Below, in pieces: positions 8,316 through 16,694 of a DNA stretch of 64,000 bases. A model generated the notes under the pieces. It had not been told where the DNA came from, made no database searches, and worked only from the letters and a program-made list of their open reading frames with translations. Source of the DNA: Intestinimonas butyriciproducens (GTDB taxonomy: Bacteria; Bacillota; Clostridia; Oscillospirales; Oscillospiraceae); assembly GCF_004154955.1 (NCBI RefSeq), contig NZ_CP011524.1, positions 124,001 to 188,000 on the forward strand. The letters are read 5' to 3'. Every line of letters starts with the position of its first letter. Within the stretch, counting starts at the first letter, position 1. A program made the position numbers and the translations under genes.

Positions 8316-9500
8316 GTGCGGCAAGGAGAGTTATCCTGGCGGGACAGGGGCAGACTGTGGATGCGGCTGGGGATACGGATGATCCTGGTCCTTCTGATCG
8401 TGCTGGCGCTGCGGTATCTGGTTCCCCCACTGCTGGGGCTGCTCATGCCCTTTGCGCTGGCCCTGGTGGTGGCATGGGTCCTCAATCCGCTGGTGAAGAG
8501 CCTCCAGAAGCGGTTGGGCCTGTCGAGAGGCGTGCTCTCCCTGCTGCTGATCCTGCTGGCCTTTGCCGTGGCGGGTGGGATCCTCTTTGGGCTGGGCCAT
8601 AGTCTGGTCAGCGAGATCAGTTCCCTCATTGACAACTGGGAGGGAATCTGGGAGTCTCTTCAGGGCGGGATTCTTACCATTGGGGAAGAGCTGGACAAGT
8701 TCCTGGCCTATCTCCCGGACGAGGTGGAGACCTTTGTCAACGAAAGTCTGGATGGGCTCAACGCCTGGCTGAGCGTCTGGGTCAATGACGCCATGGTGGG
8801 GATGGGCACCCGCGCCAAAGATTTTGCCTTCAGCCTGCCCTCCTTTGTGGTGGCGCTGATTGTCTTCATCATGGCCACCTATTTCATCACGGCGGACTAT
8901 CCTCATCTCCGTTTTTTGGTCACGGACAAGATGCCCGGCGAGGTCCGCGATTTCTTCTCCCGAGTCAAGCATACCGCGCTGGGGGCCTTCGCGGGGTATG
9001 TGCGGGCGGAGGTCATCATCTCCATCGGCGTGTTTGCCATTTTGCTGGCCGGGTTCCTGCTGATCCGTCAGCCCTATTCCGTACTGCTGGCCGTGCTGTT
9101 GGCCGTTCTGGACTTTATCCCCATCATCGGCTCGGGGACGGTCATGGTCCCGTGGGCGGTCATCGATGTGCTCACCGGCAATTGGGTCCACGCCGTGGGA
9201 CTTATGGTAGTCTGGGGGATCGTCTGCGTCTTCCGACGGGTGGCGGAGCCCAAAGCGGTGGGCAGCCAGACAGGGCTCTCGCCGATCCTGTCCCTGGTGA
9301 GCATGTATGTGGGGATGCGCTTGGCGGGAGTGCTGGGCATGATCCTGGGGCCGGTCCTCTGCCTGGTACTCATCAATGTGTGCCGGACAGGGATTTTTGA
9401 CGGCCTGCTGGGGGACCTGCGCCTGGCTGTACGGGACACCGCGGCCATTTTGAACGGCCATCCGGCACGCAGACCCCCTGCGCCCGGAGAAGAGGAATAA
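8316..9500 (+). CDS. AI-2E family / YtvI-type membrane permease
   Basis: A 394-aa polytopic membrane protein of the AI-2E exporter superfamily. The first hydrophobic segments are at about 20-40 (MILVLLIVLALRYLVPPLLG) and 45-60, then 65-90. A hydrophilic amphipathic section (about 100-165) follows, then further helices and the family signature region LDFIPIIGSGTVMVPW (about 265-280) and GMILGPVLCLVLINV near the C-terminus. The GTG start is preceded by AAAGGA. Members have been linked to autoinducer export, ion antiport or sporulation (YtvI); substrate cannot be told here. It appears monocistronic. Confidence 0.85.
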   Translation: MRQGELSWRDRGRLWMRLGIRMILVLLIVLALRYLVPPLLGLLMPFALALVVAWVLNPLVKSLQKRLGLSRGVLSLLLILLAFAVAGGILFGLGHSLVSEISSLIDNWEGIWESLQGGILTIGEELDKFLAYLPDEVETFVNESLDGLNAWLSVWVNDAMVGMGTRAKDFAFSLPSFVVALIVFIMATYFITADYPHLRFLVTDKMPGEVRDFFSRVKHTALGAFAGYVRAEVIISIGVFAILLAGFLLIRQPYSVLLAVLLAVLDFIPIIGSGTVMVPWAVIDVLTGNWVHAVGLMVVWGIVCVFRRVAEPKAVGSQTGLSPILSLVSMYVGMRLAGVLGMILGPVLCLVLINVCRTGIFDGLLGDLRLAVRDTAAILNGHPARRPPAPGEEE

Positions 9501-9631
9501 TCCGTTCAAAAAAGGTTCCGGGTTCGTTCAAAAATCATTTGGCGTTTCTTCATGAAATGGTCATATTTTTCCGCTATCCTAGTAGGCGAACGAGAAAAGA
9601 AGAGCAAATATTCCATGAAGGAGCGATTCTT

Positions 9632-10993
9632 ATGTACTATAACAGCAACAACGACAGCCATTCCCAGGAGCCCTGGGATCGTCCCATCGAGACCACCGGT
9701 CGTTCCTTGGATAATGAGTACGTCCCCGATGAGCCCGGACACAGCGGAAAGAAAAAGGGCCGCGGCGGGAAGACAGTGGCCCTATGCCTGGTGTGCGCGT
9801 TGGTGGGCGGGCTGGTCGGCGGCGTAGGCGCTACCGCCGCCACGGGCGGTTTGAGCGGCGGTACCACCACGATCTATGAGGGGGAGCGGGCGCCCACTGT
9901 GGTCAATGTGGCCCAGGTCAACGGAAAGACGCTCCTCACCGGGCCGGAGATCTATGCCTCCTTTGTCGGCTCCACCGTCGGTATCACCACGGAGGTGGTG
10001 ACCACCAACTCCTGGGGCCAGCCGGTGTCCGCCGCTGCGGCCGGCTCCGGTTTCGTCATTACCAATGACGGATATATCCTCACGAATTACCACGTCATCG
10101 ACGGAGCCCAGAGCATCAAGGTCGCCTTTGTGGACGGCACCACCTATGACGCCGTCCTAGTGGGCGGCGAGGAGGAAAACGACATCGCCGTGCTGAAAAT
10201 CGACGCCACGGGGCTCACCCCCGTCATCATCGGGGACTCCGACAACATCAAGGTGGGCGAACAGGTGGTGGCCATCGGCAATCCTTTGGGCGAGCTGACC
10301 TATTCCATGACTCAGGGCATCATCTCGGCCAAGGACCGCAGCATCACCATGCAGAACGGCGAGGTCATGAACATGCTTCAGACCGACACGGCCATCAACT
10401 CCGGCAACTCGGGCGGGCCTCTCTTTGATATGTACGGACAGGTGATCGGCATCACCTCCGCCAAGCTCTCCAGCAGCTCTTCCACCAGTGAGGCCACCAT
10501 CGAGGGACTGGGCTTTGCCATCCCCATCAACGACATCAAGGACATGGTACAGGATATCATCGCGCACGGCTACGTGACCGGAAAGGCCTACATGGGGATC
10601 ACCGTCACCACTGTACCTGAGAGCGATGCCCAGCGCTACGGCATGAGCCAGGGCGCACTGGTCAAGAGCGTGGATGAGAGTTCGTGCGCGGCCAAGGCGG
10701 GCCTCCAGAAGGGGGATATCATCACCGCCATCGATGGCACCACGGTCCTCTCCTCCGCTGAACTGGTGGAGGCCAAGAAGGAGTATAAGGCGGGCGACAC
10801 CGCTACCCTGGAGGTGGACCGCAGCGGGGAGAAGCTTACGCTGACCCTCACCTTCGACGAGGACACGCCTGAGCGCCGTGCCGCGCAGGAGGCCGCTCAG
10901 GAAGAGGAGGCCCAGCAGGAGCAGCAGCAATCCCAGCAGGGATCTTCCGATTTCTTCTGGCCCTTCGGCGGACTGTCCCCCTGGTTCTATTGA
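9632..10993 (+). CDS. HtrA/DegP-like membrane-anchored serine protease
   Basis: A 453-aa envelope quality-control protease. I chose ATG 9632, 9 bases after AAGGAG; in-frame codons reaching back to 9539 have no ribosome site. The order is a cytoplasmic N-terminus (1-47), one membrane anchor (about 48-70), a trypsin-like domain with triad H154 (TNYHVIDG), D184 (ENDIAVLKI) and S260 (SGNSGGPL), then one PDZ domain (about 335-425). The C-terminal tail is Glu/Gln-rich. HtrA proteins degrade misfolded exported proteins and are usually stress induced. The gene has its own 130-bp upstream region and a terminator-like hairpin after it. Confidence 0.93.
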   Translation: MYYNSNNDSHSQEPWDRPIETTGRSLDNEYVPDEPGHSGKKKGRGGKTVALCLVCALVGGLVGGVGATAATGGLSGGTTTIYEGERAPTVVNVAQVNGKTLLTGPEIYASFVGSTVGITTEVVTTNSWGQPVSAAAAGSGFVITNDGYILTNYHVIDGAQSIKVAFVDGTTYDAVLVGGEEENDIAVLKIDATGLTPVIIGDSDNIKVGEQVVAIGNPLGELTYSMTQGIISAKDRSITMQNGEVMNMLQTDTAINSGNSGGPLFDMYGQVIGITSAKLSSSSSTSEATIEGLGFAIPINDIKDMVQDIIAHGYVTGKAYMGITVTTVPESDAQRYGMSQGALVKSVDESSCAAKAGLQKGDIITAIDGTTVLSSAELVEAKKEYKAGDTATLEVDRSGEKLTLTLTFDEDTPERRAAQEAAQEEEAQQEQQQSQQGSSDFFWPFGGLSPWFY

Positions 10994-11012
10994 CAGATCC
11001 CGAGAGAAATTT

Positions 11013-11057
11013 AAAACCGCGGTCCCCGGCGCATTCAGCGCCGGGGGCCGCGGTTTA
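11013..11057 (+). terminator. Large GC hairpin after HtrA gene
   Basis: AAACCGCGG and CCCCGGCGC pair with GCGCCGGGG and CCGCGGTTT around loop ATTCA, 20 bases after the stop. No T run follows, so termination efficiency is uncertain. Confidence 0.6.
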
Positions 11058-11118
11058 TCCGGTTTACAGGCGGTTGTCCGGCATGGTGCCGGGACCAGGA
11101 AGGCAAAAAGATGCGGTC

Positions 11119-11205
11119 TTACTCCTCATCCAGCTTGAGCACGGCCATGAAGGCCTCGGTGGGAATCTGCACAGTCCCCAGGCTCCGCATTTTCTTTTTC
11201 TTGCC
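11119..11205 (-). pseudogene. Remnant of a second lepA copy (last ~28 codons)
   Basis: The minus strand reads [20 protein letters not shown] and on through VLKLDEE to a TAA at 11119-11121, matching the LepA C-terminus encoded at 11373-11458. Over the final 23 codons (Met to Glu-Glu) there are eight nucleotide differences and every one is synonymous. Similarity also continues about 20 bp beyond the stop (GGAAGGCAAAAAG on the plus strand at 11098 and 11348). The rest of the gene is absent. The pattern implies a once-functional divergent copy that was deleted except for its tail. Confidence 0.82.
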
Positions 11206-11372
11206 CCAGGGAAGGCGTCGCCTTCCCTGGGGACCCCCATTCCGATTTCATTTGCTCGGGCGGAGTGAATCCTCCCTGCGCCAAGGTCCGGGCAGAGCCC
11301 GGACGCTTGTACGGCGCTTTGCGCGCCGCCCCGCGCTGCGGGGCCCCGGAAGGCAAAAAGAAAATGCTGCCG

Positions 11373-13181
11373 TTACTCCTCGTCCAGCTTGAGCACCGCC
11401 ATAAACGCCTCCGTGGGAATCTGCACCGTGCCCAGACTCCGCATTCTCTTTTTGCCTTCTTTTTGCTTTTCCAGCAGCTTTTTCTTCCGGGTGATGTCGC
11501 CGCCGTAGCATTTGGCCAGCACGTCCTTGCGCATGGCCTTCACCGTTTCCCGGGCGATGACCTTGCCGCCGATGGCCGCCTGGACGGGCACCTCGAAAAG
11601 CTGGCGGGGGATATTCTCCTTGAGCTTCTCACAAAGCCGTCTGGCCCGGCCGTAGGCCTTGTCCTTATGGGCGATGAAGCTCAACGCATCCACCTGATCG
11701 CCGTTGAGAAGCAGGTCCACCTTTACCAGCTCGCTGGGCTGATACTGGTCCACCTCATAGTCCAGGGAGGCATAGCCCTTGGTACGGGCCTTGAGCGTGT
11801 CGAAAAAGTCGTAGATGATCTCATTGAGGGGCATGGAATAGTGGAGCTCCACCAGGTTGGTGTCCAGATACTGCATATCCTTGAACTCAGCCCGGCGCTC
11901 CTGACACATGGGCATGATGTTGCCCACAAATTCCGGCGGGGTGAGGATGGTCACCTTGGCATAGGGTTCTCTGGCCTCGACGATCAGGGCCGGATCGGGA
12001 TAATTGTGGGGGTTGTCCACATGGACCACCTCACCGTCCGTCCGGGTGATCTCATAGATAACGGAGGGGAGGGTGGTGATGAGATCCAGGTCGAACTCCC
12101 GCTCCAGTCGCTCCTGGATGATCTCCATGTGGAGCATCCCCAAAAAGCCGCAGCGGAAGCCGAAACCCAAGGCGGCGGAGGATTCAGGCTCAAAGGAGAG
12201 TGCGGCGTCGTTGAGCTGGAGCTTCTCCAGGGCGTCCCGCAGGTCGGGGTACTTGGAACCGTCCTCGGTATAGATGCCGCAATAGACCATCGGGCGGGCG
12301 GGGCGGTAGCCGGGCAGGGCCTCAGCGGCGGGCCGTTCGGCCCCGGTGATGGTGTCTCCCACCCGGGTGTCCTTTACGTCCTTGATGGAGGCGGTAAAGT
12401 ATCCCACTTCCCCGGCGATGAGCTCCTTGCAGGGCTCCATGCCGATGGGCAGGAGGTGGCCGCACTCCAGCACCTCATATCGGGCCCCGGAGGCCATCAT
12501 CTTCACCGGCATGCCGGTGCGGAGGGTCCCCTCCATGACCCGGAAGTAGACGATGACGCCCCGGTAAGGGTCGTACTGGCTGTCGAAGATGAGGGCACGC
12601 AGAGGGGCCCCGGGGTCGCCCTTGGGGGCGGGGACATGGGCCACGATATCCTCCAACACAGCCGGAATGTTGAGGCCCATCTTGGCGGAAATCTCCGGGG
12701 CGTCCTGGGCCGGGATGCCGATGACGGTCTCGATCTCCTCCTTCACCTTCTGGGGCTCGGCGGCGGGGAGGTCTATTTTGTTGACCACGGGCAGGATCTC
12801 CAGATCGTGCTCCAGGGCCAGGTAGGTGTTGGCCAGGGTCTGCGCCTCAATGCCCTGGGCGGCGTCCACCACCAGGATGGCCCCTTCACAGGCGGCCAGA
12901 GAGCGGGAGACCTCATAGTTGAAGTCCACATGGCCCGGCGTGTCGATGAGATTGAGCTCATAGGTTTCGCCGTCGTCTGCCTTGTAGAGGAGACGCACCG
13001 CCCGGGCCTTGATGGTGATGCCGCGTTCCCGCTCCAGGTCCATGTTGTCCAGGAGCTGGCTCTCCATCTCCCGCTCAGGCACCGCGTCGCACAGCTCGAT
13101 GAGCCGGTCCGACAGCGTGGATTTTCCGTGGTCGATGTGTGCAATGATAGAAAAGTTGCGAATTTTGTTCTGTTCTGTCAT
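11373..13181 (-). CDS. lepA: Elongation factor 4 (LepA), ribosome back-translocase GTPase
   Basis: A complete 602-aa LepA. It begins [20 protein letters not shown] (G1 P-loop AHIDHGKS), with DTPGH (G3, DTPGHVDF) and NKID (G4), the domain-II and domain-III/V EF-G-like regions, and the LepA-specific C-terminal domain ending [19 protein letters not shown]. LepA acts on ribosomes in stalled or initiating states. An SD (GGAGGTATC) lies before the ATG. Both ends are duplicated in part: a 91-bp copy of the 5' end at 13341-13431 and a diverged 3' tail at 11119-11205. The reading frame itself is intact with no missing motif. Confidence 0.97.
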   Translation of the reverse strand: MTEQNKIRNFSIIAHIDHGKSTLSDRLIELCDAVPEREMESQLLDNMDLERERGITIKARAVRLLYKADDGETYELNLIDTPGHVDFNYEVSRSLAACEGAILVVDAAQGIEAQTLANTYLALEHDLEILPVVNKIDLPAAEPQKVKEEIETVIGIPAQDAPEISAKMGLNIPAVLEDIVAHVPAPKGDPGAPLRALIFDSQYDPYRGVIVYFRVMEGTLRTGMPVKMMASGARYEVLECGHLLPIGMEPCKELIAGEVGYFTASIKDVKDTRVGDTITGAERPAAEALPGYRPARPMVYCGIYTEDGSKYPDLRDALEKLQLNDAALSFEPESSAALGFGFRCGFLGMLHMEIIQERLEREFDLDLITTLPSVIYEITRTDGEVVHVDNPHNYPDPALIVEAREPYAKVTILTPPEFVGNIMPMCQERRAEFKDMQYLDTNLVELHYSMPLNEIIYDFFDTLKARTKGYASLDYEVDQYQPSELVKVDLLLNGDQVDALSFIAHKDKAYGRARRLCEKLKENIPRQLFEVPVQAAIGGKVIARETVKAMRKDVLAKCYGGDITRKKKLLEKQKEGKKRMRSLGTVQIPTEAFMAVLKLDEE

Positions 13182-13209
13182 GAATAGATACCTCCGTGAG
13201 GAAAATCCA
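13119..13209 (-). repeat. 91-bp direct repeat, copy in lepA 5' end
   Basis: Covers the lepA ribosome site and first 21 codons and is bounded by the inverted pair TGGATTTTCC / GGAAAATCCA. It matches 13341-13431 with a single mismatch (C versus T in the ribosome-binding site). Confidence 0.9.
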
Positions 13210-13245
13210 CGCGGGCCCCCGCAAAGCGGGGCGCGTCAGCGGGCA

Positions 13246-13306
13246 CAAGCCCGATGGGCTTGCCGCAGGCGGAATTGATTTCCGCCGAGGATGTCCGATC
13301 CAATGG
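13246..13306 (+). repeat. Dispersed hairpin element, copy 2
   Basis: The stem CAAGCCC-GAT-GGGCTTG runs directly into CCGCAGGCGGAATTGATT, then TCCGCCG and a GTCC tail. The core itself can fold (GGCGGAA with TTCCGCC). It lies between the two lepA 5' copies. Confidence 0.75.
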
Positions 13307-13322
13307 GGCCCCCGCAAGGGCG

Positions 13323-13403
13323 TCAGCCCTTGTGGGGAGAGGATTTTCCGTGGTCGATGTGTGCAATGATAGAAAAGTTGCGAATTTTGTTCTGTTCTGT
13401 CAT
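13323..13403 (-). pseudogene. Truncated lepA 5' duplicate (26-codon mini-ORF)
   Basis: ATG at 13403 with the same leader as lepA reads [20 protein letters not shown], then SSPHKG and a TGA. The LepA part stops exactly within the P-loop (GKS). The ribosome site is slightly weakened (GGAGATATC). It lies between the XRE gene and lepA in the same orientation, so it would be translated from any transcript reading from one to the other. Most likely a duplication scar; a regulatory role is unproven. Confidence 0.7.
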
Positions 13404-13431
13404 GAATAGATATCTCCGTGAGGAAAATCCA
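13341..13431 (-). repeat. 91-bp direct repeat, outer copy
   Basis: Near-identical to 13119-13209 at an offset of 222 bp. Its outer edge lies 3-4 bases from the stop codon of the XRE gene (stop at 13435-13437), so the duplication junction abuts that gene. Confidence 0.9.
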
Positions 13432-13434
13432 GGC

Positions 13435-14139
13435 CTACTTGCTTTCGGTGCGATAGGCGATCAGGCGGCGGGTGATCCGCTCGCCTGTATTGTGGACGAT
13501 CTGCAGGAGAGATTGGTAGGCGCCCGGATAGGTCTGCGTCAGCACATCGTGGTTGATGGGCGGAAGGCTGCCCGACTCCTTCACCCGGGCGGCCAGCGCG
13601 TCCACATAGGCCACCTCGGCACAGGTCATATCGATGGTGGCGGTGCCGGTGATAAACTGCCGTGCAGGCACGGCGAAGAAGTCCTCGTTGTTGGTACCGT
13701 CTGCCCGATAGAGGTAGCGGAACATCTTATAGAGCGCAGTGCCCAAATAATCCGAACAGGCTTTGATGGCCTCCTTGCTGCCCACTTTGCCCAGCAGATC
13801 GAAGAGAATGCCCACTGAATTTACCAGCAGCTTTTTGGATAGGGTGGCCATGATACTGCCGCGCAGGACATTGTCCTTTTCGGCACTGTAATCGTACAGG
13901 CTCTCGGCATCCACGATGGTGGTGCCGTCACGGCTCAGGGTGCGGCCGAGCAGATAGTCGGCGGAGACGCCGTAATAATCGCAGGCCTTTACCACAAAGG
14001 CAAGGCCGGGCTCCCGGATTCCATTTTCATAGTGGGACAGCAGGGCCTGGCTGATGCCCAGATCTTTGGCCGCCGACCGCTGGGAGATCCCCTTCTCCTT
14101 TCTCAGCAGCGTCAGGGAACGGGAAAAGTCCGAACACAT
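13435..14139 (-). CDS. XRE-family transcriptional regulator
   Basis: A 234-aa regulator with an N-terminal helix-turn-helix (about 8-62: LRKEKGISQRSAAKDLGISQ, then SHYENGIREP and YGVSADYLLG) and a C-terminal region of about 165 residues with no family I recognise. I chose ATG 14139; a GTG three codons upstream lacks a plausible ribosome site. It is transcribed divergently from pta, with TTTACT / 17 bp / TATACT immediately upstream. Its stop touches the lepA 5' duplication, so it may read into lepA. The proximity to pta makes pta a possible target, but nothing proves it. Confidence 0.83.
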   Translation of the reverse strand: MCSDFSRSLTLLRKEKGISQRSAAKDLGISQALLSHYENGIREPGLAFVVKACDYYGVSADYLLGRTLSRDGTTIVDAESLYDYSAEKDNVLRGSIMATLSKKLLVNSVGILFDLLGKVGSKEAIKACSDYLGTALYKMFRYLYRADGTNNEDFFAVPARQFITGTATIDMTCAEVAYVDALAARVKESGSLPPINHDVLTQTYPGAYQSLLQIVHNTGERITRRLIAYRTESK

Positions 14140-14171
14140 ACTCCTCACACCTCACAAAAAACAGTATGTAT

Positions 14172-14200
14172 AGTATAGTGTGCAAAATACAAAAAGTAAA
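14172..14200 (-). promoter_or_regulatory. Promoter of XRE regulator gene
   Basis: On the minus strand TTTACT (14195-14200), a 17-bp spacer and TATACT (14172-14177), about 33 bases before the chosen ATG. Confidence 0.65.
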
Positions 14201-14233
14201 GCCCAAAGTTTCGGAATCTGGGCAAATTGGGCA

Positions 14234-14262
14234 TTGTGATAGGGTGTTATTGGGTGTATAAT
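14234..14262 (+). promoter_or_regulatory. Promoter of pta
   Basis: TTGTGA (14234-14239), a 17-bp spacer and a perfect TATAAT (14257-14262), 50 bases before the pta ATG. Confidence 0.75.
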
Positions 14263-14311
14263 ACCCTTACTTGAGTCAAAACCGAAACATTTTATTGGAG
14301 GCGTACCAATT

Positions 14312-15286
14312 ATGTTTGAAAACCTGATTGAAAAGCTCAAAAAGAATCCCACGACGCTGGTCTTTACCGAGGGGACCGACGCCCGCATTCTGGAGGCGGC
14401 CTCCCGCCTGAAGAAGAACGGCATCCTGGAGCCCCTCCTCATCGGCGTCCCTGAGGAGGTGCAGGCCGCCGCGGAAAAGGGCGGCTTTGATATCACCGAC
14501 ATCCGTGTCATCGACCCCGCCAACTACCGCCGGATGGACGAGCTGGTGGACAAGATGGTGGAGCTCCGCAAGGGCAAGATGACACCGGAGGAGTGCCACG
14601 CCGCTCTGCTCAAGGGCAACTATTTCGGGACCATGCTGGTGAAGATGGGCGTGGCTGATGCCCTGCTGGGCGGCGCGACTTACTCCACCGCCGACACGGT
14701 GCGGCCCGCGCTGCAGCTGGTAAAGACCAAGCCCGGCAACAAGAGCGTATCCTCCAGCTTCGTGATGATCCGTGAGAAGGGCGACGGCACCGAAGAGAAG
14801 TATATCATGGGCGACTGCGCCATCAATATCGAGCCCACTGCCGAAGAGATGGCCGAGTGCGCGGTGGAGTGCGCCCACACGGCCAGAATTTTCGACATCG
14901 ATCCCAAGGTGGCCATGCTTTCCTATTCCACCAAGGGCTCTGGCAAGGGTGAGAACGTGGATAAGGTCCGCACCGCCACTGAGCTGGCCAAGGCCGCCGC
15001 GCCTGAGTTGGACATCGACGGCGAGCTGCAGTTTGACGCCGCGTTCTCTCCCGTGGTGGCCCAGACCAAGTGCAAGGGCTCTCCGGTGGCCGGGCAGGCC
15101 AATGTGTTCATCTTCCCTGAGATCCAGTCCGGCAATATCGGGTATAAGATTGCCCAGAGGCTGGGTGGCTTTGCCGCGTACGGCCCCATTCTCCAGGGTC
15201 TGAACGCCCCCATCAACGACCTCTCCCGCGGCTGCGACGCCGAGGAGGTCTACCAGATGGCCATCATCACCGCGGGCCTGAAGTAA
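14312..15286 (+). CDS. pta: Phosphate acetyltransferase
   Basis: Interconverts acetyl-CoA and acetyl phosphate in fermentative acetate formation. The 324-aa protein is the compact single-domain Pta form. It starts MFENLIEKLKKNPTTLVFTE, with GGATYSTADTVRPALQLV, the SFVMIREKG segment, LSYSTKGSGKGE and the C-terminal GPILQGLNAPINDLSRGC typical of PF01515. An SD (TTGGAGGC) lies upstream. No ackA is adjacent. It stands alone between a consensus promoter and a terminator. Confidence 0.95.
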   Translation: MFENLIEKLKKNPTTLVFTEGTDARILEAASRLKKNGILEPLLIGVPEEVQAAAEKGGFDITDIRVIDPANYRRMDELVDKMVELRKGKMTPEECHAALLKGNYFGTMLVKMGVADALLGGATYSTADTVRPALQLVKTKPGNKSVSSSFVMIREKGDGTEEKYIMGDCAINIEPTAEEMAECAVECAHTARIFDIDPKVAMLSYSTKGSGKGENVDKVRTATELAKAAAPELDIDGELQFDAAFSPVVAQTKCKGSPVAGQANVFIFPEIQSGNIGYKIAQRLGGFAAYGPILQGLNAPINDLSRGCDAEEVYQMAIITAGLK

Positions 15287-15346
15287 AGACAAACCGGCGG
15301 AGGATTCCCGAGACCTTAGGACCTCCTCACCCCGCCGAAGGCGGGT

Positions 15347-15400
15347 CAAGGGTTTTGCTCCTGTATCAAAACCTTGCCGCAAGGTGAATGGATTTTGCCT
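15347..15400 (+). repeat. Dispersed hairpin element, diverged copy 3
   Basis: The stem CAAGGGTTTTG / CAAAACCTTG with a 9-nt loop is followed by CCGCAAGGTGAATGGATT and TTGCC. It keeps the rule of copies 1 and 2: a CAAG...CTTG stem with variable but self-complementary sequence, directly followed by CCGCA(A/G)G. Confidence 0.55.
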
Positions 15401-15439
15401 GGGAAGGAAAGGGCGCCGGGAAGATCGAATGGAAACAGG

Positions 15440-15473
15440 AACTGGCCTCCCGACTTCGGGAGGCCAGTTTTTT
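15440..15473 (+). terminator. Terminator between pta and nucleoside phosphorylase gene
   Basis: ACTGGCCTCCCGA / CGGGAGGCCAGT with a short loop, then TTTTTT. It lies just before the next gene's ribosome site and rules out starts upstream of 15490. Confidence 0.93.
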
Positions 15474-15489
15474 GACAAGGAGGCAAGAG

Positions 15490-16242
15490 ATGAGTCTGTT
15501 TGACGCTTACGATCCCGCGCCCGACGCGGTATTGAACCCGGAGGACGCCACCCGCCCGATCCCGGGGTTTCCCGAGACCGTGGTCATCACCTTCCAACCC
15601 TCTTTGGTGGAGGCCGTTGCGGCCCGGCCGGAGGCGGCGCTCCTGTGCCGCATTCCGGTGTTCTTCCAGATGCCCGTCTACCGCCTCCCCGCCCAAGGGA
15701 CGGAGCTGGCCGTCTACCAGACGCTGATGGGCGGGGCGGTGTCGGCGGCCATGCTGGAGGAGGTCATCGCCCGGGGCGCCCGGAAGGTCGTCCTCTTCGG
15801 CTCCTGCGGCTCGCTGTGCCGGGAACTTCCCGACGGACACCTGATCGTCCCCACGGCCGCCTATCGGGACGAGGGGGTGAGCTATCACTACCTCCCCGCC
15901 GAGGACTATATATCCCTCCCCACCGCGCCGCGGACGGCGGAGATCCTCCGGGAGCTGGGCGTCCCCTTTGCGCTGGGCAGGACCTGGACCACCGACGCCC
16001 TCTACCGGGAGACCCGCCGGAACGTGGCCCGGCGGAAGGCGGAGGGCTGCATCGCGGTGGACATGGAGTGCGCCTCCCTTGCGGCGGTGTGCCGGTTCCG
16101 GGGCGTTGCCTTTCACCAGTTCCTCTATACGGAGGACAATCTGGACGGAGCATTCTGGGACCCCCGCCTGATGGGAAAGCTCCCCCAGGACGCAAAAGAG
16201 GCCTATTTCAGGATCGCGCTGGAGATTGCCAGACGCATATGA
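15490..16242 (+). CDS. Nucleoside phosphorylase (uridine/purine phosphorylase family)
   Basis: A 250-aa PNP_UDP_1-family enzyme that cleaves nucleosides with phosphate. ATG 15490 follows AAGGAGG. Motifs are VVITFQPSLVEAV near the N-terminus, the phosphate-site segment VVLFGSCGSL, TWTTDALYRET and the ribose-binding VDMECASLAAVC (about 197-208). The N-terminus lacks the usual GDPxR phosphate loop of hexameric UP/PNP enzymes, so specificity is uncertain. A terminator lies before it and another hairpin after it, so it is monocistronic. Confidence 0.8.
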   Translation: MSLFDAYDPAPDAVLNPEDATRPIPGFPETVVITFQPSLVEAVAARPEAALLCRIPVFFQMPVYRLPAQGTELAVYQTLMGGAVSAAMLEEVIARGARKVVLFGSCGSLCRELPDGHLIVPTAAYRDEGVSYHYLPAEDYISLPTAPRTAEILRELGVPFALGRTWTTDALYRETRRNVARRKAEGCIAVDMECASLAAVCRFRGVAFHQFLYTEDNLDGAFWDPRLMGKLPQDAKEAYFRIALEIARRI

Positions 16243-16694
16243 ATCATACCCACCGGCCGTGCCGGTGGTTTGCACAGGACCGCTTGGGGCATGACCCGGG
16301 CAGAGCCAATAGGCTCATCGAATGGTCTGCCAATCGCGCAGATTTCCCGGGCTTGCCCCGGCCTTGACCGCTGCCCTCAGTCCCGCTGTACGGGTGGACA
16401 AGGCGGCCAATCCCTCAAAGTGCTTGGCCGTACTCTTTCTCATTTTGCGGTATTTCTTTTCTTAAAATTGAAATGGGCGGGAAGCCATTTTAGGGCGTTC
16501 CCGCCTTGATTATCCTTTAGCAAAGGCGGGCGGGGCTGTCAACGGCGGCGCTGAAAGCGCCGTTTATCTTGACCGTTGAATGCTCCGGATGACTTTGCTA
16601 TTTCACCGGCAAATTGGAAGTTGCTTTGTACGTCTTAGGCGGATAAGACGTAATAATTACAGCTTTAGTGCAGATTAGAGGGGAGAGAACGTAC
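16243..16694. other. Intergenic region 452 bp, probable mobile-element relic (left flank)
   Basis: After the terminator at 16250-16271 comes DNA with no recognisable gene. It contains several palindromes: GGGCGGGAAGCC...GGGCGTTCCCGCC (about 16477-16505), AACGGCGGCGCTGAAAGCGCC (about 16535-16560), and ACGTCTTA-GGCGGA-TAAGACGT (about 16628-16649). Composition drops toward AT. The arrangement reminds me of the non-coding flanks of Clostridial integrative elements, but no integrase or att site is visible. Confidence 0.45.
16250..16271 (+). terminator. Hairpin terminator after nucleoside phosphorylase gene
   Basis: CCACCGGC-CGT-GCCGGTGG followed by TTT, 8 bases after the stop. Confidence 0.75.

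Larger units (their letters stand above)
10994..11372. other. Intergenic region between htrA-like gene and lepA
   Basis: 379 bp with no intact gene. It contains the htrA hairpin (11013-11057), a remnant of a second lepA 3' end (11096-11205), a perfect palindrome (about 11206-11233, CCCCAGGGAAGGCG with its complement), and several short GC stems (for example GTCCGGG-CAGAG-CCCGGAC) just 3' of lepA. Confidence 0.75.

Noticed and set aside
11265-13187. Long open frames on the strand opposite lepA, and similar ones opposite metH, pnp, oppA and the SLH genes
   Set aside because: They mirror codon structure of strong genes in GC-rich DNA, have biased His/Gly/Arg composition, no ribosome sites and no family motifs.
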